NCBI GenBank assembly: GCA_009268125.1
Contig: WBOU01000002.1
Coordinates: 528,343-592,342, forward strand
Direction of reading: 5' to 3'
From: Chloroflexia bacterium SDU3-3
GTDB taxonomy: Bacteria; Chloroflexota; Chloroflexia; Chloroflexales; Roseiflexaceae
Length of the DNA: 64,000 bases
The notes below the pieces were generated by a model, which was not told the DNA's origin, did no database searches, and saw only the letters and a program-made list of their open reading frames with translations. This document shows, in pieces, positions 36,676 through 45,389 of this stretch. Position numbers and translations under genes: made by a program. Each line of letters begins with the position of its first letter. Position 1 is the first letter of the stretch.

Positions 36676-37298
36676 ACCCCGACGCGCTGGAACAGCGCCT
36701 GCGAGCGGTACGACTCGACTAGGTCGGCGAAGGTGTCGGCCCGACCGCCCAAAAACGCCTCGGGGATCAGCACGTCAAAGCCGGTCTGGCTGCGGTTGTG
36801 CTCAAGCACATGCCGGATCGGCTCGTCATTCTGCCGCCGGAAGGGCTGCAGCACCCTGCTGAGCCAGCGGATGCCGCGCGCGGCAATGCTGCTGGAGGCC
36901 GGCATGCGCTCCTCGTAGGATTGGATGTAGCCCGAGGTGTCCTTCAGCGCGATGCCAAACTGGCGTGTGCTGCCGATGCTCAGCAGGCTCGATCGGTAGC
37001 TGCTCACGCCCACGCGCTCGATGTTTTCCCAGGCGATGAAGGATGAGAAGCTGCCTAGGTTGAGCAGCAGTCCCTTTTTGTCGAAGATAATGCCAGCCCG
37101 TCGGTCGGCGCTCAGCAGCCAAAACGCCACGCCGATCGCCAGCAGGAAAAAGCCCAGCAGCTTGGTGCTGATCGTCAGCATCACCATGGCGGCCAGGCCG
37201 AGCGAGAATGAGCCACCGTGGATCAGGCAGAACGCCCCTAGCCCCCAGCAGGCTATAGCGACGATACGCAGGCGTGGTTGATTTGGGCTGATGCGCAT
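36672..37298 (-). CDS. Membrane protein of unknown function with PH-like domain
   Basis: A 208-residue protein with two N-terminal membrane helices (about 10-28 and 33-62). A cytosolic part follows, starting FDKKGLLLNLGSFSSFIAWENIERVGV, which looks like the bPH/STM3941-type fold. The C-terminal half (about 135-208) is helical and basic. The ATG at 37298 has GGAG about 9 nt upstream. Its stop codon overlaps that of the convergent DUF2156 gene within CTAG. Function not recognised. Confidence 0.75.
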   Translation of the reverse strand: MRISPNQPRLRIVAIACWGLGAFCLIHGGSFSLGLAAMVMLTISTKLLGFFLLAIGVAFWLLSADRRAGIIFDKKGLLLNLGSFSSFIAWENIERVGVSSYRSSLLSIGSTRQFGIALKDTSGYIQSYEERMPASSSIAARGIRWLSRVLQPFRRQNDEPIRHVLEHNRSQTGFDVLIPEAFLGGRADTFADLVESYRSQALFQRVGV

Positions 37299-37484
37299 TG
37301 CGGGAACTCCAGCGTGTAGATGCTCTTCTCTGATAATAGATTGGTCCTATATCGATCACCATTTGCTTGCCATTGTAGTATGTGTCGTCAACCCTGCCCG
37401 ATCAATAGGAGCATAGTCCCGAAGCTTTGTCACACAAACTGTGCAGCCCGATCACCCATCTGTCGCTGGTCGCGTCGCCCGCTA

Positions 37485-37493
37485 TGCTATAAT
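37485..37493 (+). promoter_or_regulatory. Extended -10 promoter of guaA
   Basis: TGCTATAAT; the start codon is 101 nt downstream, giving a leader of roughly 94 nt. Confidence 0.6.
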
Positions 37494-37521
37494 CCAGACA
37501 GCAAAACGTATAGCAGACAAC

Positions 37522-37569
37522 GATGGCAAGCTGGCACGATGGCACCTCACGCATCGCTGGCTTGCCATC
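37522..37569 (+). promoter_or_regulatory. Long hairpin in the guaA 5' leader
   Basis: GATGGCAAGC (37522-37531) pairs with GCTTGCCATC (37560-37569), with an inner CGATG/CATCG stem. No T-run follows and it does not match the purine riboswitch core I know. It could be a structured regulatory leader or a stabiliser. Confidence 0.5.
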
Positions 37570-37593
37570 CGTTTAGGGGCAGGATTCTTGACC

Positions 37594-39132
37594 ATGACCC
37601 AGATCATTCCCGTGCTCGATTTTGGCTCTCAGACCGCCCAGCTGATCGTGCGCCGCCTGCGCGAGCTGGGCGTATACAGCGAGCTGCTCCCGCATGATGT
37701 GAGCGAGGAAGAGATTCGCCGCCTCGATCCGATCGGCGTCATCCTCTCCGGCGGCCCCGCCAGCGTCTACGCCGAGGGCGCGCCCGCGATGCCCGCCTGG
37801 CTGCCCGAGTTTGGCGTCCCAGTGCTGGGGATCTGCTACGGCATGCAGCTGCAGAGCTACGCGCTCGGCGGCAGCGTGATCGGCGAGGATGGGCGCGAGT
37901 TCGGCCCCGCCACCATCAGCGTGATCGAGGAAAGCCCGCTGTTCACTGGCATCCCCCAGGAGCAGCCGGTGTGGATGAGCCACGGCGACCGCATCGAGAA
38001 GCTGCCCCCTGGCTTCCGCGTGATCGCCCGCAACCCCTCCACGCCCTTCGCCGCCGCTGGCGACGATGCCCGCCGCTGGTACGGCATCCAGTTCCACCCC
38101 GAGGTCGTCCATACCAAGTTTGGCCGCGATCTGCTGCGCAACTTCGCCTTCGGGATCTGCGGCGCGCAGTCCTCGTGGACCGCATCTAGCTTTGTCCACG
38201 AGGCGATCGAGCGCATCCGCTCCCAGGTTGGCCAGGGCCGCGTGATCTGCGCGCTTTCTGGCGGCGTCGACTCAGCCGTGGCCGCGCTGCTCATCCATCA
38301 GGCCATCGGCGATCGACTCACCTGTGTGTTTGTCGACAACGGCTTGCTGCGCCTGGGCGAGGCCGAGCAGGTTGTGAAGATGTTCGGCGATCACTTCAAG
38401 ATCCCGCTGATCGTGGTAGATGCCCGCGAGGAGTTCCTTGAGGCGCTGGCGGGCGTGGCCGACCCCGAGCAGAAGCGCAAGATCATCGGCGAGAAGTTCG
38501 TGCGCCTGTTCGAGCGCGAGGCCGCGAACATCGGCGATGCCGAGTTCCTAGCCCAGGGCACGCTCTACCCCGATGTGATCGAGTCCAAGGCCCCCGACCG
38601 CCAGAAGGGTGTCACGATCAAGACCCACCACAACGTCGGCGGCCTGCCCGAGGATATGAAGCTCAAGCTGGTCGAGCCGCTGCGCTACCTCTTCAAGGAC
38701 GAGGTGCGCGCCGCTGGCCTGCAGCTTGGCCTGCCCGAAGACTGGGTCTGGCGGCACCCCTTCCCCGGCCCCGGCTTGGCCGTGCGCCTGCTGGGCGCGA
38801 TCACGTGGGATCGCCTGGAGACGCTGCGCAAGGCCGATGCGATCTTCATCGAGGAGCTGCGCACAGCCGGGCTGTACCGCTCCACCCAGCAGGCCTTCGC
38901 GGTGCTGCTGCCCATCCAGAGCGTCGGCGTGATGGGCGATGGCCGCACCTACGCCGATGTGATCGCCCTGCGCGCTGTCACCACCGAGGACTATATGACC
39001 GCCGACTGGGCGCGCCTGCCGGGCGATGTGCTGGCCCGCGCCAGCAGCCGGATCGTGAACGAGGTGCCTGGCGTCAACCGTGTGGTCTACGACATCTCAT
39101 CCAAGCCGCCGTCCACGATCGAGTGGGAATAG
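37594..39132 (+). CDS. guaA: GMP synthase (glutamine-hydrolysing)
   Basis: Converts XMP to GMP with glutamine and ATP. The 512-residue protein has both halves. The class I glutaminase carries the Cys81 (LGICYGMQ), His168 and Glu170 (IQFHPEV) triad. The ATP pyrophosphatase has the PP-loop SGGVDS (222-227). The C-terminal dimerisation domain ends in the typical KPPSTIEWE. The ATG at 37594 follows AGGA. It is a single-gene unit with an extended -10 promoter, a structured leader and a terminator. Confidence 0.98.
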   Translation: MTQIIPVLDFGSQTAQLIVRRLRELGVYSELLPHDVSEEEIRRLDPIGVILSGGPASVYAEGAPAMPAWLPEFGVPVLGICYGMQLQSYALGGSVIGEDGREFGPATISVIEESPLFTGIPQEQPVWMSHGDRIEKLPPGFRVIARNPSTPFAAAGDDARRWYGIQFHPEVVHTKFGRDLLRNFAFGICGAQSSWTASSFVHEAIERIRSQVGQGRVICALSGGVDSAVAALLIHQAIGDRLTCVFVDNGLLRLGEAEQVVKMFGDHFKIPLIVVDAREEFLEALAGVADPEQKRKIIGEKFVRLFEREAANIGDAEFLAQGTLYPDVIESKAPDRQKGVTIKTHHNVGGLPEDMKLKLVEPLRYLFKDEVRAAGLQLGLPEDWVWRHPFPGPGLAVRLLGAITWDRLETLRKADAIFIEELRTAGLYRSTQQAFAVLLPIQSVGVMGDGRTYADVIALRAVTTEDYMTADWARLPGDVLARASSRIVNEVPGVNRVVYDISSKPPSTIEWE

Positions 39133-39150
39133 CGGCGCGAGGCATATCGA

Positions 39151-39183
39151 GAGACCTGCGGTATGAGCTGTGCCGCAGGTCTC
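39151..39183 (+). terminator. Terminator of guaA
   Basis: 11-bp stem GAGACCTGCGG/CCGCAGGTCTC with an 11-nt loop, followed by GCTTATTGTT. Confidence 0.7.
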
Positions 39184-39219
39184 GCTTATTGTTAGGCGCA
39201 CTTGTCGCCACGCCAAGCC

Positions 39220-39228
39220 TGCTATAAT
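39220..39228 (+). promoter_or_regulatory. Extended -10 promoter of the mevalonate kinase gene
   Basis: TGCTATAAT, 35 nt before the ATG at 39264. A possible -35 TTGTCG lies 15 bp upstream. Confidence 0.6.
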
Positions 39229-39263
39229 TCCTTGCCCAAGCGCAGCTGAAAGTGGAACAAGCT

Positions 39264-40286
39264 ATGCCCTCAGATCTACCACCCACCCTTGGCGACGCAG
39301 CCTCCGACCATTCCTATACCCCAGAGCTGCACCGCGCCACCGGCACCGCCCCGGGCAAGCTCATCCTCTGCGGCGAGCACGCCGTGGTCTACGGCCAGCC
39401 TGCCATCGCCCTGCCGCTCAGCGGTATTCGCGCATCCGCCCATATCACGCCAATGCCTAGCGGCGGCGTGCGCTTCGACGCGCCCGACCTGGCCCGCGCA
39501 TGGGCGATGGACGATGCTCCAGACGATCCGCTCTGCCAGCTGGTCGGCGAGGTTCTGCATGCCTTTCAGATCGCCGCGCCACCCGCGATTACCATTACGA
39601 TCACATCCGATCTGCCGATTGCTTCGGGCATGGGCAGCGGCGCTTCGGTCGCCACCGCGATCGTGCGCGCGCTGGCCCGCTACACTGGGCGCACGCTGGC
39701 CCCCGCCCAGATCTCGCAGCTGGTGTTTGAAAATGAGCGACGCCTGCACGGCACGCCCAGCGGGGTGGATAATACGGTGATCGCCTACGAGCAGGCCGTG
39801 TGGTTCGTGCGAACCGAAGATGGCGCGCAGATCGAGCCGCTCGACATCCCAGCGCCGCTGCTGCTGCTGGTGGCCGACACCGGCGTGCGCAGCTCGACCA
39901 AGCTGCCCGTGGGCGAGGTGCGCCGCCGCTGGCAGCACGATCCCGCCCCCTACAACGCCCTGTTTTCCCAGGTTGGCGATCTGGCCCTGCAGGCCCGCGC
40001 CGCCCTGTGCGCTGGCGATACCCGCACGCTCGGCCCCCTGCTTGATCAAAACCACGCCTTGCTTCAGCAGATCGGCGTCTCCTCGCCCGAGCTGGATCGG
40101 CTGGTGCTGGCCGCCCGCGAGGCTGGCGCGCTCGGCGCGAAGCTCTCGGGCGCTGGCTGGGGCGGCGTGATGCTCGCTCTCGCCCACCCCGCCCGCGCGG
40201 CCCAGATCAGCGCGGCGCTGCGTGGCGCAGGCGCGGCCAGCGTGCTCAGGACAGCGGTGGGCGGCCCGCCAGAAATTCGGCTATAA
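39264..40286 (+). CDS. mvk: Mevalonate kinase (GHMP family)
   Basis: Phosphorylates mevalonate in the mevalonate route to isoprenoids. The 340-residue GHMP kinase has motif 1 PGKLILCGEHAVVYG (about 30-44), motif 2 PIASGMGSGAS (about 117-127) and motif 3 LSGAGWGG (about 295-302), plus HGTPSGVDN in front of the catalytic Asp. These fit mevalonate kinase better than galactokinase or homoserine kinase. The ATG at 39264 has GGAA about 7 nt upstream; an in-frame GTG lies at 39252. Other mevalonate genes are not in the window. The next promoter overlaps its stop codon. Confidence 0.88.
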   Translation: MPSDLPPTLGDAASDHSYTPELHRATGTAPGKLILCGEHAVVYGQPAIALPLSGIRASAHITPMPSGGVRFDAPDLARAWAMDDAPDDPLCQLVGEVLHAFQIAAPPAITITITSDLPIASGMGSGASVATAIVRALARYTGRTLAPAQISQLVFENERRLHGTPSGVDNTVIAYEQAVWFVRTEDGAQIEPLDIPAPLLLLVADTGVRSSTKLPVGEVRRRWQHDPAPYNALFSQVGDLALQARAALCAGDTRTLGPLLDQNHALLQQIGVSSPELDRLVLAAREAGALGAKLSGAGWGGVMLALAHPARAAQISAALRGAGAASVLRTAVGGPPEIRL

Positions 40287-40287
40287 T
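40282..40287 (+). promoter_or_regulatory. -10 box of mnmA overlapping the mvk stop codon
   Basis: TATAAT contains the TAA stop codon of mvk (40284-40286) and lies 84 nt before the mnmA ATG. Confidence 0.5.
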
Positions 40288-40371
40288 AAGGGAAGCGCAG
40301 AGGCGCGGCAACTAACGGTTATTCGTGAAATAGCGCAGAGCAGTGCGCTTTTCAGAGGTATAGAGGAAACC

Positions 40372-41436
40372 ATGGCAAAGGTTATAGTCGCCATGAGCGG
40401 CGGCGTCGATAGCTCGCTGGCGGCGGCGCTGCTCCACGAGCAGGGCCACGAGGTCACAGGTGTGACGATGCATCTCTGGGATGGCGACGACGATCGCCTA
40501 GCCGAGAGCCTGTGCTGCTCGCTGGAGATCGCCGAGAGCGCGCGGCGCGTCTGCGCCCAGCTCGGCATCCCCTACTATGTGTTTAACTACCAGCGCGAGT
40601 TCCGCCGCCACGTGATCGACTACTTCCTCAAAGAGTACGCCCAGGGCTACACGCCGAACCCCTGCCTGGCCTGCAACCGCGATGTCAAGTTCCGCGCCCT
40701 GCTGCAGCGCGCCCAGGCCCTCGGCGTCGACTACGTGGCCACCGGCCACTACGCCCGCATCCAGCGCGGCGAGGATGGCGGCTTCCAGCTCCTGCGTGGC
40801 CTCGACCCCGAGAAGGACCAGGCCTATATGCTGCACATGCTCGGCCAGGAAGATCTGGCCCACCTGCTCTTCCCGATTGGCAGCTACACCAAGTCCCAGG
40901 TGCGCGAGCTGGCCAAGCAGCGCGGCCTCGACAGCGCCGATCGGCCCGAGAGCCAGGACATCTGCTTTGTGCCGGGCGGCGACTACCGCAACCTGCTGCG
41001 CGAGGAGCGCCCCGAGAGCATCATGGCAGGCCCGATCGTAGATGCCGATGGGCGCGAGCTGGGCCGCCACCAGGGCCTGCCGCTCTACACCGTCGGGCAG
41101 CGGCGCGGCCTCGGCATCACCAGCCGCCAGCCGATGTACGTCATCCAGCTCGACCCGGCGCGCAATGCCGTGGTCGTCGGCCCCGCCGATGCGCTGGAGC
41201 GCACCAGCCTGGATGCCACCCAGGCCACCTTTGTCAGCGGGCAGTTTCCCGCAGCCCCCTTCACCTGCGATGTGCAGATCCGCTCACACGCCACGCCGGT
41301 GCCTGCCACCATCACCCCAGGGCAGGGCGGTGCCATCCATGTCGATTTTGCCGCCCCGCAGCGCGCCATCACCCCAGGGCAGGCCGCCGTGTTCTATAAT
41401 GGCGACACCGTGATCGGCGGCGCGCGCATTTCCTAG
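40372..41436 (+). CDS. mnmA: tRNA 2-thiouridine(34) synthase MnmA
   Basis: Installs sulfur on the wobble uridine of tRNA-Lys, -Glu and -Gln. The 354-residue protein has the PP-loop MSGGVDSS (8-15), the catalytic Cys101 in LACNRDVKF and the persulfide-accepting Cys198 in SQDICFV, all conserved. The C-terminal beta-barrel begins near residue 290. The ATG at 40372 is preceded by GAGGAAACC. It has its own -10 box overlapping the upstream stop codon and a GC-rich hairpin downstream. Confidence 0.97.
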   Translation: MAKVIVAMSGGVDSSLAAALLHEQGHEVTGVTMHLWDGDDDRLAESLCCSLEIAESARRVCAQLGIPYYVFNYQREFRRHVIDYFLKEYAQGYTPNPCLACNRDVKFRALLQRAQALGVDYVATGHYARIQRGEDGGFQLLRGLDPEKDQAYMLHMLGQEDLAHLLFPIGSYTKSQVRELAKQRGLDSADRPESQDICFVPGGDYRNLLREERPESIMAGPIVDADGRELGRHQGLPLYTVGQRRGLGITSRQPMYVIQLDPARNAVVVGPADALERTSLDATQATFVSGQFPAAPFTCDVQIRSHATPVPATITPGQGGAIHVDFAAPQRAITPGQAAVFYNGDTVIGGARIS

Positions 41437-41462
41437 CCCCGATCGCACGCCAAGCAACCCAT

Positions 41463-41493
41463 GGTGGGGCGGCTGCACCCAAGCCGCCCCGCC
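41463..41493 (+). terminator. Hairpin downstream of mnmA
   Basis: GGTGGGGCGGCT pairs with AGCCGCCCCGCC (one G-T pair) over a 7-nt loop. No T-run, so moderate confidence. Confidence 0.55.
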
Positions 41494-41538
41494 ACTAGTG
41501 CGCTGCCGCCGCCTGGCTGTGGCGCGTATCGCGGGGCC

Positions 41539-41787
41539 ATGTCTCCATCATCATTGCTCATTCTCCTGATCGCCACCGCCTGCGCCTCGGTTGCCCACCT
41601 GATCTGGGGGCGGCACTGGCTTCAGCTCATCATCTACTGGATGGCCGCCTTCGCTGGCTGCCTGATCATCTATGTCACCGGCCTGTCGCTACCCATCCGC
41701 CTGCCCCACCCGGCTGGTATTCCGCTGCTGGAAAGCATTGCAGCGGCATGGATTTTGCTTTTTGTTGCTTCAAAATTGCGCCTATGA
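41539..41787 (+). CDS. Small membrane protein of unknown function
   Basis: An 82-residue, very hydrophobic protein with about three membrane segments (about 4-18, 26-46 and 60-78; SSLLILLIATACASVAHLIW near the start). The ATG at 41539 has only a weak GGGG upstream. A longer frame would include the mnmA hairpin and is unlikely. The -10 box of the next gene overlaps its stop codon. Function not recognised. Confidence 0.6.
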   Translation: MSPSSLLILLIATACASVAHLIWGRHWLQLIIYWMAAFAGCLIIYVTGLSLPIRLPHPAGIPLLESIAAAWILLFVASKLRL

Positions 41788-41793
41788 TATAAT
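41765..41793 (+). promoter_or_regulatory. Sigma-70 promoter of the DUF948-like gene
   Basis: -35 TTGCTT (41765-41770), 17-bp spacer, -10 TATAAT (41788-41793) with an extended TG. Confidence 0.7.
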
Positions 41794-41847
41794 CGCTAAC
41801 ATCTTCTCATAGCGCATTCTGTCGCTGTAAATTAGAGGAGCAACACA

Positions 41848-42291
41848 TTGCAGAAGTGGATAAGTATTGGCGTTGCGGTTTCGGCGCTCATTTTGGTTGC
41901 CTTTATCGTCTGCTCGTATATCTTTCCCGAATGGCGTGCAGCAACGCGCGATATCGCGATCATCCTTGTTGCGGTTACTGGCATCATCGCAACCCTCATT
42001 CTTATCGCTATTCTGTTTGCCATCCTCTACGCTGTTAATAAAATCCGCAGTCTTGCGACCGATACGGTTCAACCCCAGATCAAAACACTTTCAGATAAAG
42101 TCGATGTCATCTTAGAAAATGTCACGGCCGTGTCGCAGCAGGCCCGTACCTCGGTTACTGCTGTCACAACGACAACGAACTACGCCGCTGAGCAGGCGGT
42201 GACGCCTGTGATCAAGCTGGCTGGCCTAGTTGCTGGGGTTCGCGCTGGCGCTAGCTTCATTGCTCGCCGTGGTGCCCCCCCTCGCGACTAG
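41848..42291 (+). CDS. Membrane protein resembling DUF948/YtxG family
   Basis: A 147-residue protein with two N-terminal membrane helices (about 5-26 and 36-62), then an amphipathic coiled-coil-like stretch (about 66-105, PQIKTLSDKVDVILENVTAV), and a second moderately hydrophobic segment near 120-138. The start is TTG: GAGGAG lies 8 nt upstream of it and there is no nearby ATG. The composition is less GC-rich than its neighbours. It has a good promoter. The family assignment is by resemblance only; function unknown. Confidence 0.75.
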   Translation: MQKWISIGVAVSALILVAFIVCSYIFPEWRAATRDIAIILVAVTGIIATLILIAILFAILYAVNKIRSLATDTVQPQIKTLSDKVDVILENVTAVSQQARTSVTAVTTTTNYAAEQAVTPVIKLAGLVAGVRAGASFIARRGAPPRD

Positions 42292-42377
42292 TGGTTAGGT
42301 GAAAGCTAGGCGTGATCTGAGATCGCAATAGTACCGGAATGGCCAGAGAACCGCTAACGAGTGGTACTCGATCACTA

Positions 42378-42406
42378 TTGTTCTCAGTAACGCTCCATGG
42401 TATGAT
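42378..42406 (+). promoter_or_regulatory. Promoter of the DUF4388-GTPase unit
   Basis: -35 TTGTTC (42378-42383), 17-bp spacer, -10 TATGAT (42401-42406). It implies a leader of about 260 nt in the 42292-42672 gap, where I see no gene or known riboswitch. Confidence 0.5.
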
Positions 42407-42672
42407 AAAAGAGGCGATTACGGCTACTTTCAGGGTGCCAGTGGATCGCCCATACCAAAGGTGTTACATATCGGCATCACAGCTGGATGTGTACCCTGTC
42501 GCTTTCGGATCAACCACACATGGCCCTAGCCCATTGCGGTGTTTGTTTCAAGCAGTTCTTGTTGATGGCCTGGCAGTTGGAAGGGGCTCCGACACCACCG
42601 GTTGCTTCCAGCAGGCGCGGTTGTGTAAGTGAGTAGACTAGGTGACATCCACGCCACCGGGCGGAGGAAACA

Positions 42673-43482
42673 ATGGCGCTGGTTGGTAATCTGCGTGATT
42701 TCGGGCTTTCCGATTTCTTGTATCTTGTTGATCGTGGCTACAAGACCGGCTGCCTCCATCTCTCACGAGGTGATGACACAGCCTCGCTCTTTTTTGACAA
42801 AGGCAAGCTTGTCACAGCCGGGCGAAATGGCCAGCAGGTTCGCGTGACTGATGTATTAGTGCAGCGGGGGAAACTTTCGCCAGAACAGGCGATGGCAGCT
42901 GCGGGCGAGTCGACCGAAGGCCAGCAGCTCTCGCAGGCGCTCACGGAAAAGAACGTCATCAGCCGCGAGGACTTGCAGCGTACGCTTCAGCAATATATCG
43001 AAGAGTCGGTCTACACGCTTTTTGGTTGGCCCGATGGCGAGTTTCGCTTCGAGCAAAACCAACGGCCTTCGAGCGACGCACCGATCATGCCGGTGCCGAT
43101 CTCGGTCGAGAACCTTATCATGGAAGGCGTGCGGCGCATCGATGAGTGGGGCCGGATCAAAGATCGCATCCCCAGCACCGATATGATCGTTCGCTTTGTC
43201 GAGCAGCCTGGCGAAAAGGCAAAGGGGGTCAATCTCTCAACCGAAGAGTGGCGCGTCTTTGCACGTATCAATGGCAAACATACGCTCGCTGAGATCGCCG
43301 AGAAAACTGGCCTGAGCGAGTTCGATGTCTGCCGCATTGTCTACGGCTTTCTTACAGCTGGCCTCGTTGAGGTTCTGAAGAAACCTCGCCCGGTTGCGGC
43401 GGGCGACCGCCCGGGCCAGGAAGCACCCAAGGTGAAAAAGAGCCTTGTTTCGCGGATTATCAACCGGATTCGTGGTATGTGA
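42673..43482 (+). CDS. DUF4388 (PATAN-like) protein
   Basis: A 269-residue soluble protein. The N-terminal DUF4388 domain (about 1-150) begins GNLRDFGLSDFLYLVDRGYKTG and contains the typical LFFDKGKLVTAG. A winged-helix-like domain (about 185-240) with GKHTLAEIAEKTGLSEFDVC follows, then a basic tail (KKSLVSRIINRIRGM). DUF4388 proteins are found with response regulators and MglA-type GTPases in polarity and gliding systems. GGAGG lies about 6 nt before the ATG. The GTPase gene follows after 105 nt. Confidence 0.88.
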   Translation: MALVGNLRDFGLSDFLYLVDRGYKTGCLHLSRGDDTASLFFDKGKLVTAGRNGQQVRVTDVLVQRGKLSPEQAMAAAGESTEGQQLSQALTEKNVISREDLQRTLQQYIEESVYTLFGWPDGEFRFEQNQRPSSDAPIMPVPISVENLIMEGVRRIDEWGRIKDRIPSTDMIVRFVEQPGEKAKGVNLSTEEWRVFARINGKHTLAEIAEKTGLSEFDVCRIVYGFLTAGLVEVLKKPRPVAAGDRPGQEAPKVKKSLVSRIINRIRGM

Positions 43483-43587
43483 TGGCATGGTGCCGCGGAG
43501 TGCGGTACTGTCAATATACGCAGGCTGGCGCAGTCAACTCTACGCTCGTCCCAGAGTCGAGGACCAGCACCGCAGCGGAGGGTCGGT

Positions 43588-44118
43588 GTGCAGACGGTAA
43601 AAATGGTCATTAGCGGGGCGGTGAACGCGGGCAAGACCGAGTTCATCAAAACCATTAGCGAGATCGAAGTGGTTTCCACCGAACGGCGGGCCACGGATGA
43701 TACGAAGCTGATCAAAAAAGAGACCACCGTGGCGATGGACTTTGGTCGCATCGCCGTCGGCGACGATCTCGTGCTGCATCTGTTCGGTACGCCGGGACAG
43801 AAACGGTTCGATTTTATGTGGGAGATCCTCTCGGAGGGTATGCTTGGCCTGGTTATCCTCGTGGATAGCACGCGCCCGGAGACCTTCCGCGAGACCAACC
43901 GAATTATCGACTTTTTTGTTTCCTATCGCGATACGCCGTATGTTGTAGCTGCCAACAAACAGGATAAGCCTAATGCGTGGTCGCCCGAGGAGCTTCGGCT
44001 TGCCCTGCGTCTGCCCCCGCATATTCGCATCCTGCCCTGTATGGCGAACGACCGCGAGAGCGTCAAGAGCGTCCTGCTGGAGCTGCTGGATGTGATCATG
44101 CAGCAGAGTGAAGAGTAA
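43588..44118 (+). CDS. Small Ras-like GTPase (MglA/COG2229 type)
   Basis: A 176-residue GTPase. P-loop GAVNAGKTEF (10-19), switch II as LFGTPGQKRFDF (the usual Asp of DxxG is not in place, as in MglA-like proteins), and G4 NKQDKP (about 128-133). No membrane segment. In other bacteria these GTPases act as polarity switches, usually with a Roadblock-type MglB activator, which is not visible here. The start is GTG with GGAGG 6 nt upstream. It follows the DUF4388 gene, and I infer they work together. Confidence 0.9.
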   Translation: MQTVKMVISGAVNAGKTEFIKTISEIEVVSTERRATDDTKLIKKETTVAMDFGRIAVGDDLVLHLFGTPGQKRFDFMWEILSEGMLGLVILVDSTRPETFRETNRIIDFFVSYRDTPYVVAANKQDKPNAWSPEELRLALRLPPHIRILPCMANDRESVKSVLLELLDVIMQQSEE

Positions 44119-44145
44119 TAGCATCGTTGTTCCTGCACTCGTTTA

Positions 44146-44173
44146 GCGCGGCGCGGATCTCTCCGCGCTGCGT
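44146..44173 (+). terminator. Terminator of the DUF4388-GTPase unit
   Basis: 12-bp stem GCGCGGCGCGGA/TCCGCGCTGCGT (one mismatch at the base, one G-T pair), loop TCTC, then TTCT. Confidence 0.6.
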
Positions 44174-44369
44174 TTCTATAGCGAGGCTTGCAGGCGCTTG
44201 CCATGCTGCCCAGAGGCTCTCTGCGAGCCTTCCCCCTTGTTTGCGGCAGTGTTTGCACACGTACCCCTTCAATTTCCCCCTCACTATTTTTGCCCTAAAC
44301 AATGGCGGGTAGGCGCTCGCGCTTCTGCCCGCCCGCTGTTTTGTGCATGCGTGGGCCGTGCTCTTATAT

Positions 44370-44375
44370 TATAAT
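44370..44375 (+). promoter_or_regulatory. -10 box of mutY, predicted leaderless
   Basis: TATAAT ends 7 nt before the ATG at 44383, so the transcript should start at the start codon. Confidence 0.65.
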
Positions 44376-44382
44376 ACGCAGC

Positions 44383-45342
44383 ATGGATTCCTCCACACTG
44401 CCCGCCCGAGAGCTTGGCCCGCTGCAGCAAGGGCTGCTGCAATGGTTTGCCGCGCATGGGCGCGACCTGCCGTGGCGCAAGACGCGCGACCCCTACCATA
44501 TCTTGGTCTCTGAGATCATGCTGCAGCAGACCCAGGTGGATCGGGTGATGCCCAAATATCTCGCCTTCCTTGCACTGTTTCCGACCATCCAGGCGCTGGC
44601 CGCCGCATCTACTGCCGACGTGATCCGCTCGTGGGCGGGGCTGGGATACAACCGACGTGCGGTCAACCTGCAGCGTGCGGCCCAGGCGGTGGTTGAGCAG
44701 CACAGCGGGGTCTTCCCGCGCGATGTGGCCACGCTGCTCAAACTGCCGGGGGTGGGGCCATACACCGCTGGGGCGGTGGCGTGCTTTGCCTTCGAGCAGG
44801 ATGTGGCGTTTATGGACACCAACATCCGCCGCGTGATCCAGCGGGCCTTTGTTGGCCCCGAGGAGCAAGGGCCAGCCTCGGATGCCGAGCTGCTGGCGCT
44901 GGCGGCGCAGGTGCTGCCCGCCGGGCATGGCTGGGCCTGGAACCAAGGCGTGATGGAGATCGGCGCGCTGATCTGCGGGGCCACGAACCCGCAGTGCTGG
45001 CGCTGCCCGCTGCAGTCGGGGTGCCGCGCCTACCATGTGCGCAGCGCCCGCGACACCGCTGCGTTCGAGCTTGCCCCGGCTGCCCCGCCCCGACGCGCGC
45101 GCGCAGTGGCCGAGCGGCGCGAGGCCCCATTTGTCGGCTCGACGCGCTACTACCGCGGTAGGATCGTGGATGCGCTGCGGGCAGCGCCGCCTGGGCACCG
45201 GGTGGCGAGTGCCGCGCTTGGCCCGCAGATCAAGTCCGATTTTACCGATGCCGACCGCCCTTGGCTGCGCGGGCTGCTCGATCGCCTTGCCGCCGATGGC
45301 CTTGTCGTGCTGGATGGCGAGCATGTGCAGCTGCCAGCCTAG
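44383..45342 (+). CDS. mutY: A/G-specific adenine glycosylase (MutY-like)
   Basis: Removes adenine mispaired with 8-oxoguanine. The 319-residue protein has Glu44 in LVSEIMLQQTQVDRV, the helix-hairpin-helix LPGVGPYTAGAV (about 121-132), Asp145 in FMDTNIRRV and the 4Fe-4S cysteines 198, 205, 208 and 214. The C-terminal NUDIX-like lesion-recognition domain of classical MutY is missing; instead about 70 residues look like a winged helix. The earlier in-frame ATG (44302) is rejected because the -10 box would lie inside the gene. No ribosome site; leaderless translation is likely. An HDAC-like gene follows. Confidence 0.9.
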   Translation: MDSSTLPARELGPLQQGLLQWFAAHGRDLPWRKTRDPYHILVSEIMLQQTQVDRVMPKYLAFLALFPTIQALAAASTADVIRSWAGLGYNRRAVNLQRAAQAVVEQHSGVFPRDVATLLKLPGVGPYTAGAVACFAFEQDVAFMDTNIRRVIQRAFVGPEEQGPASDAELLALAAQVLPAGHGWAWNQGVMEIGALICGATNPQCWRCPLQSGCRAYHVRSARDTAAFELAPAAPPRRARAVAERREAPFVGSTRYYRGRIVDALRAAPPGHRVASAALGPQIKSDFTDADRPWLRGLLDRLAADGLVVLDGEHVQLPA

Positions 45343-45389
45343 CCTTGACTGTCCTGGTCTGTTCTTTTTGCCAGACATAGAGGTTCCCG

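Noticed and set aside
37441..37593. N-terminal extension of guaA from an earlier in-frame start
   Set aside because: The extension covers the -10 box and leader hairpin; GuaA homologues begin at [11 protein letters not shown].
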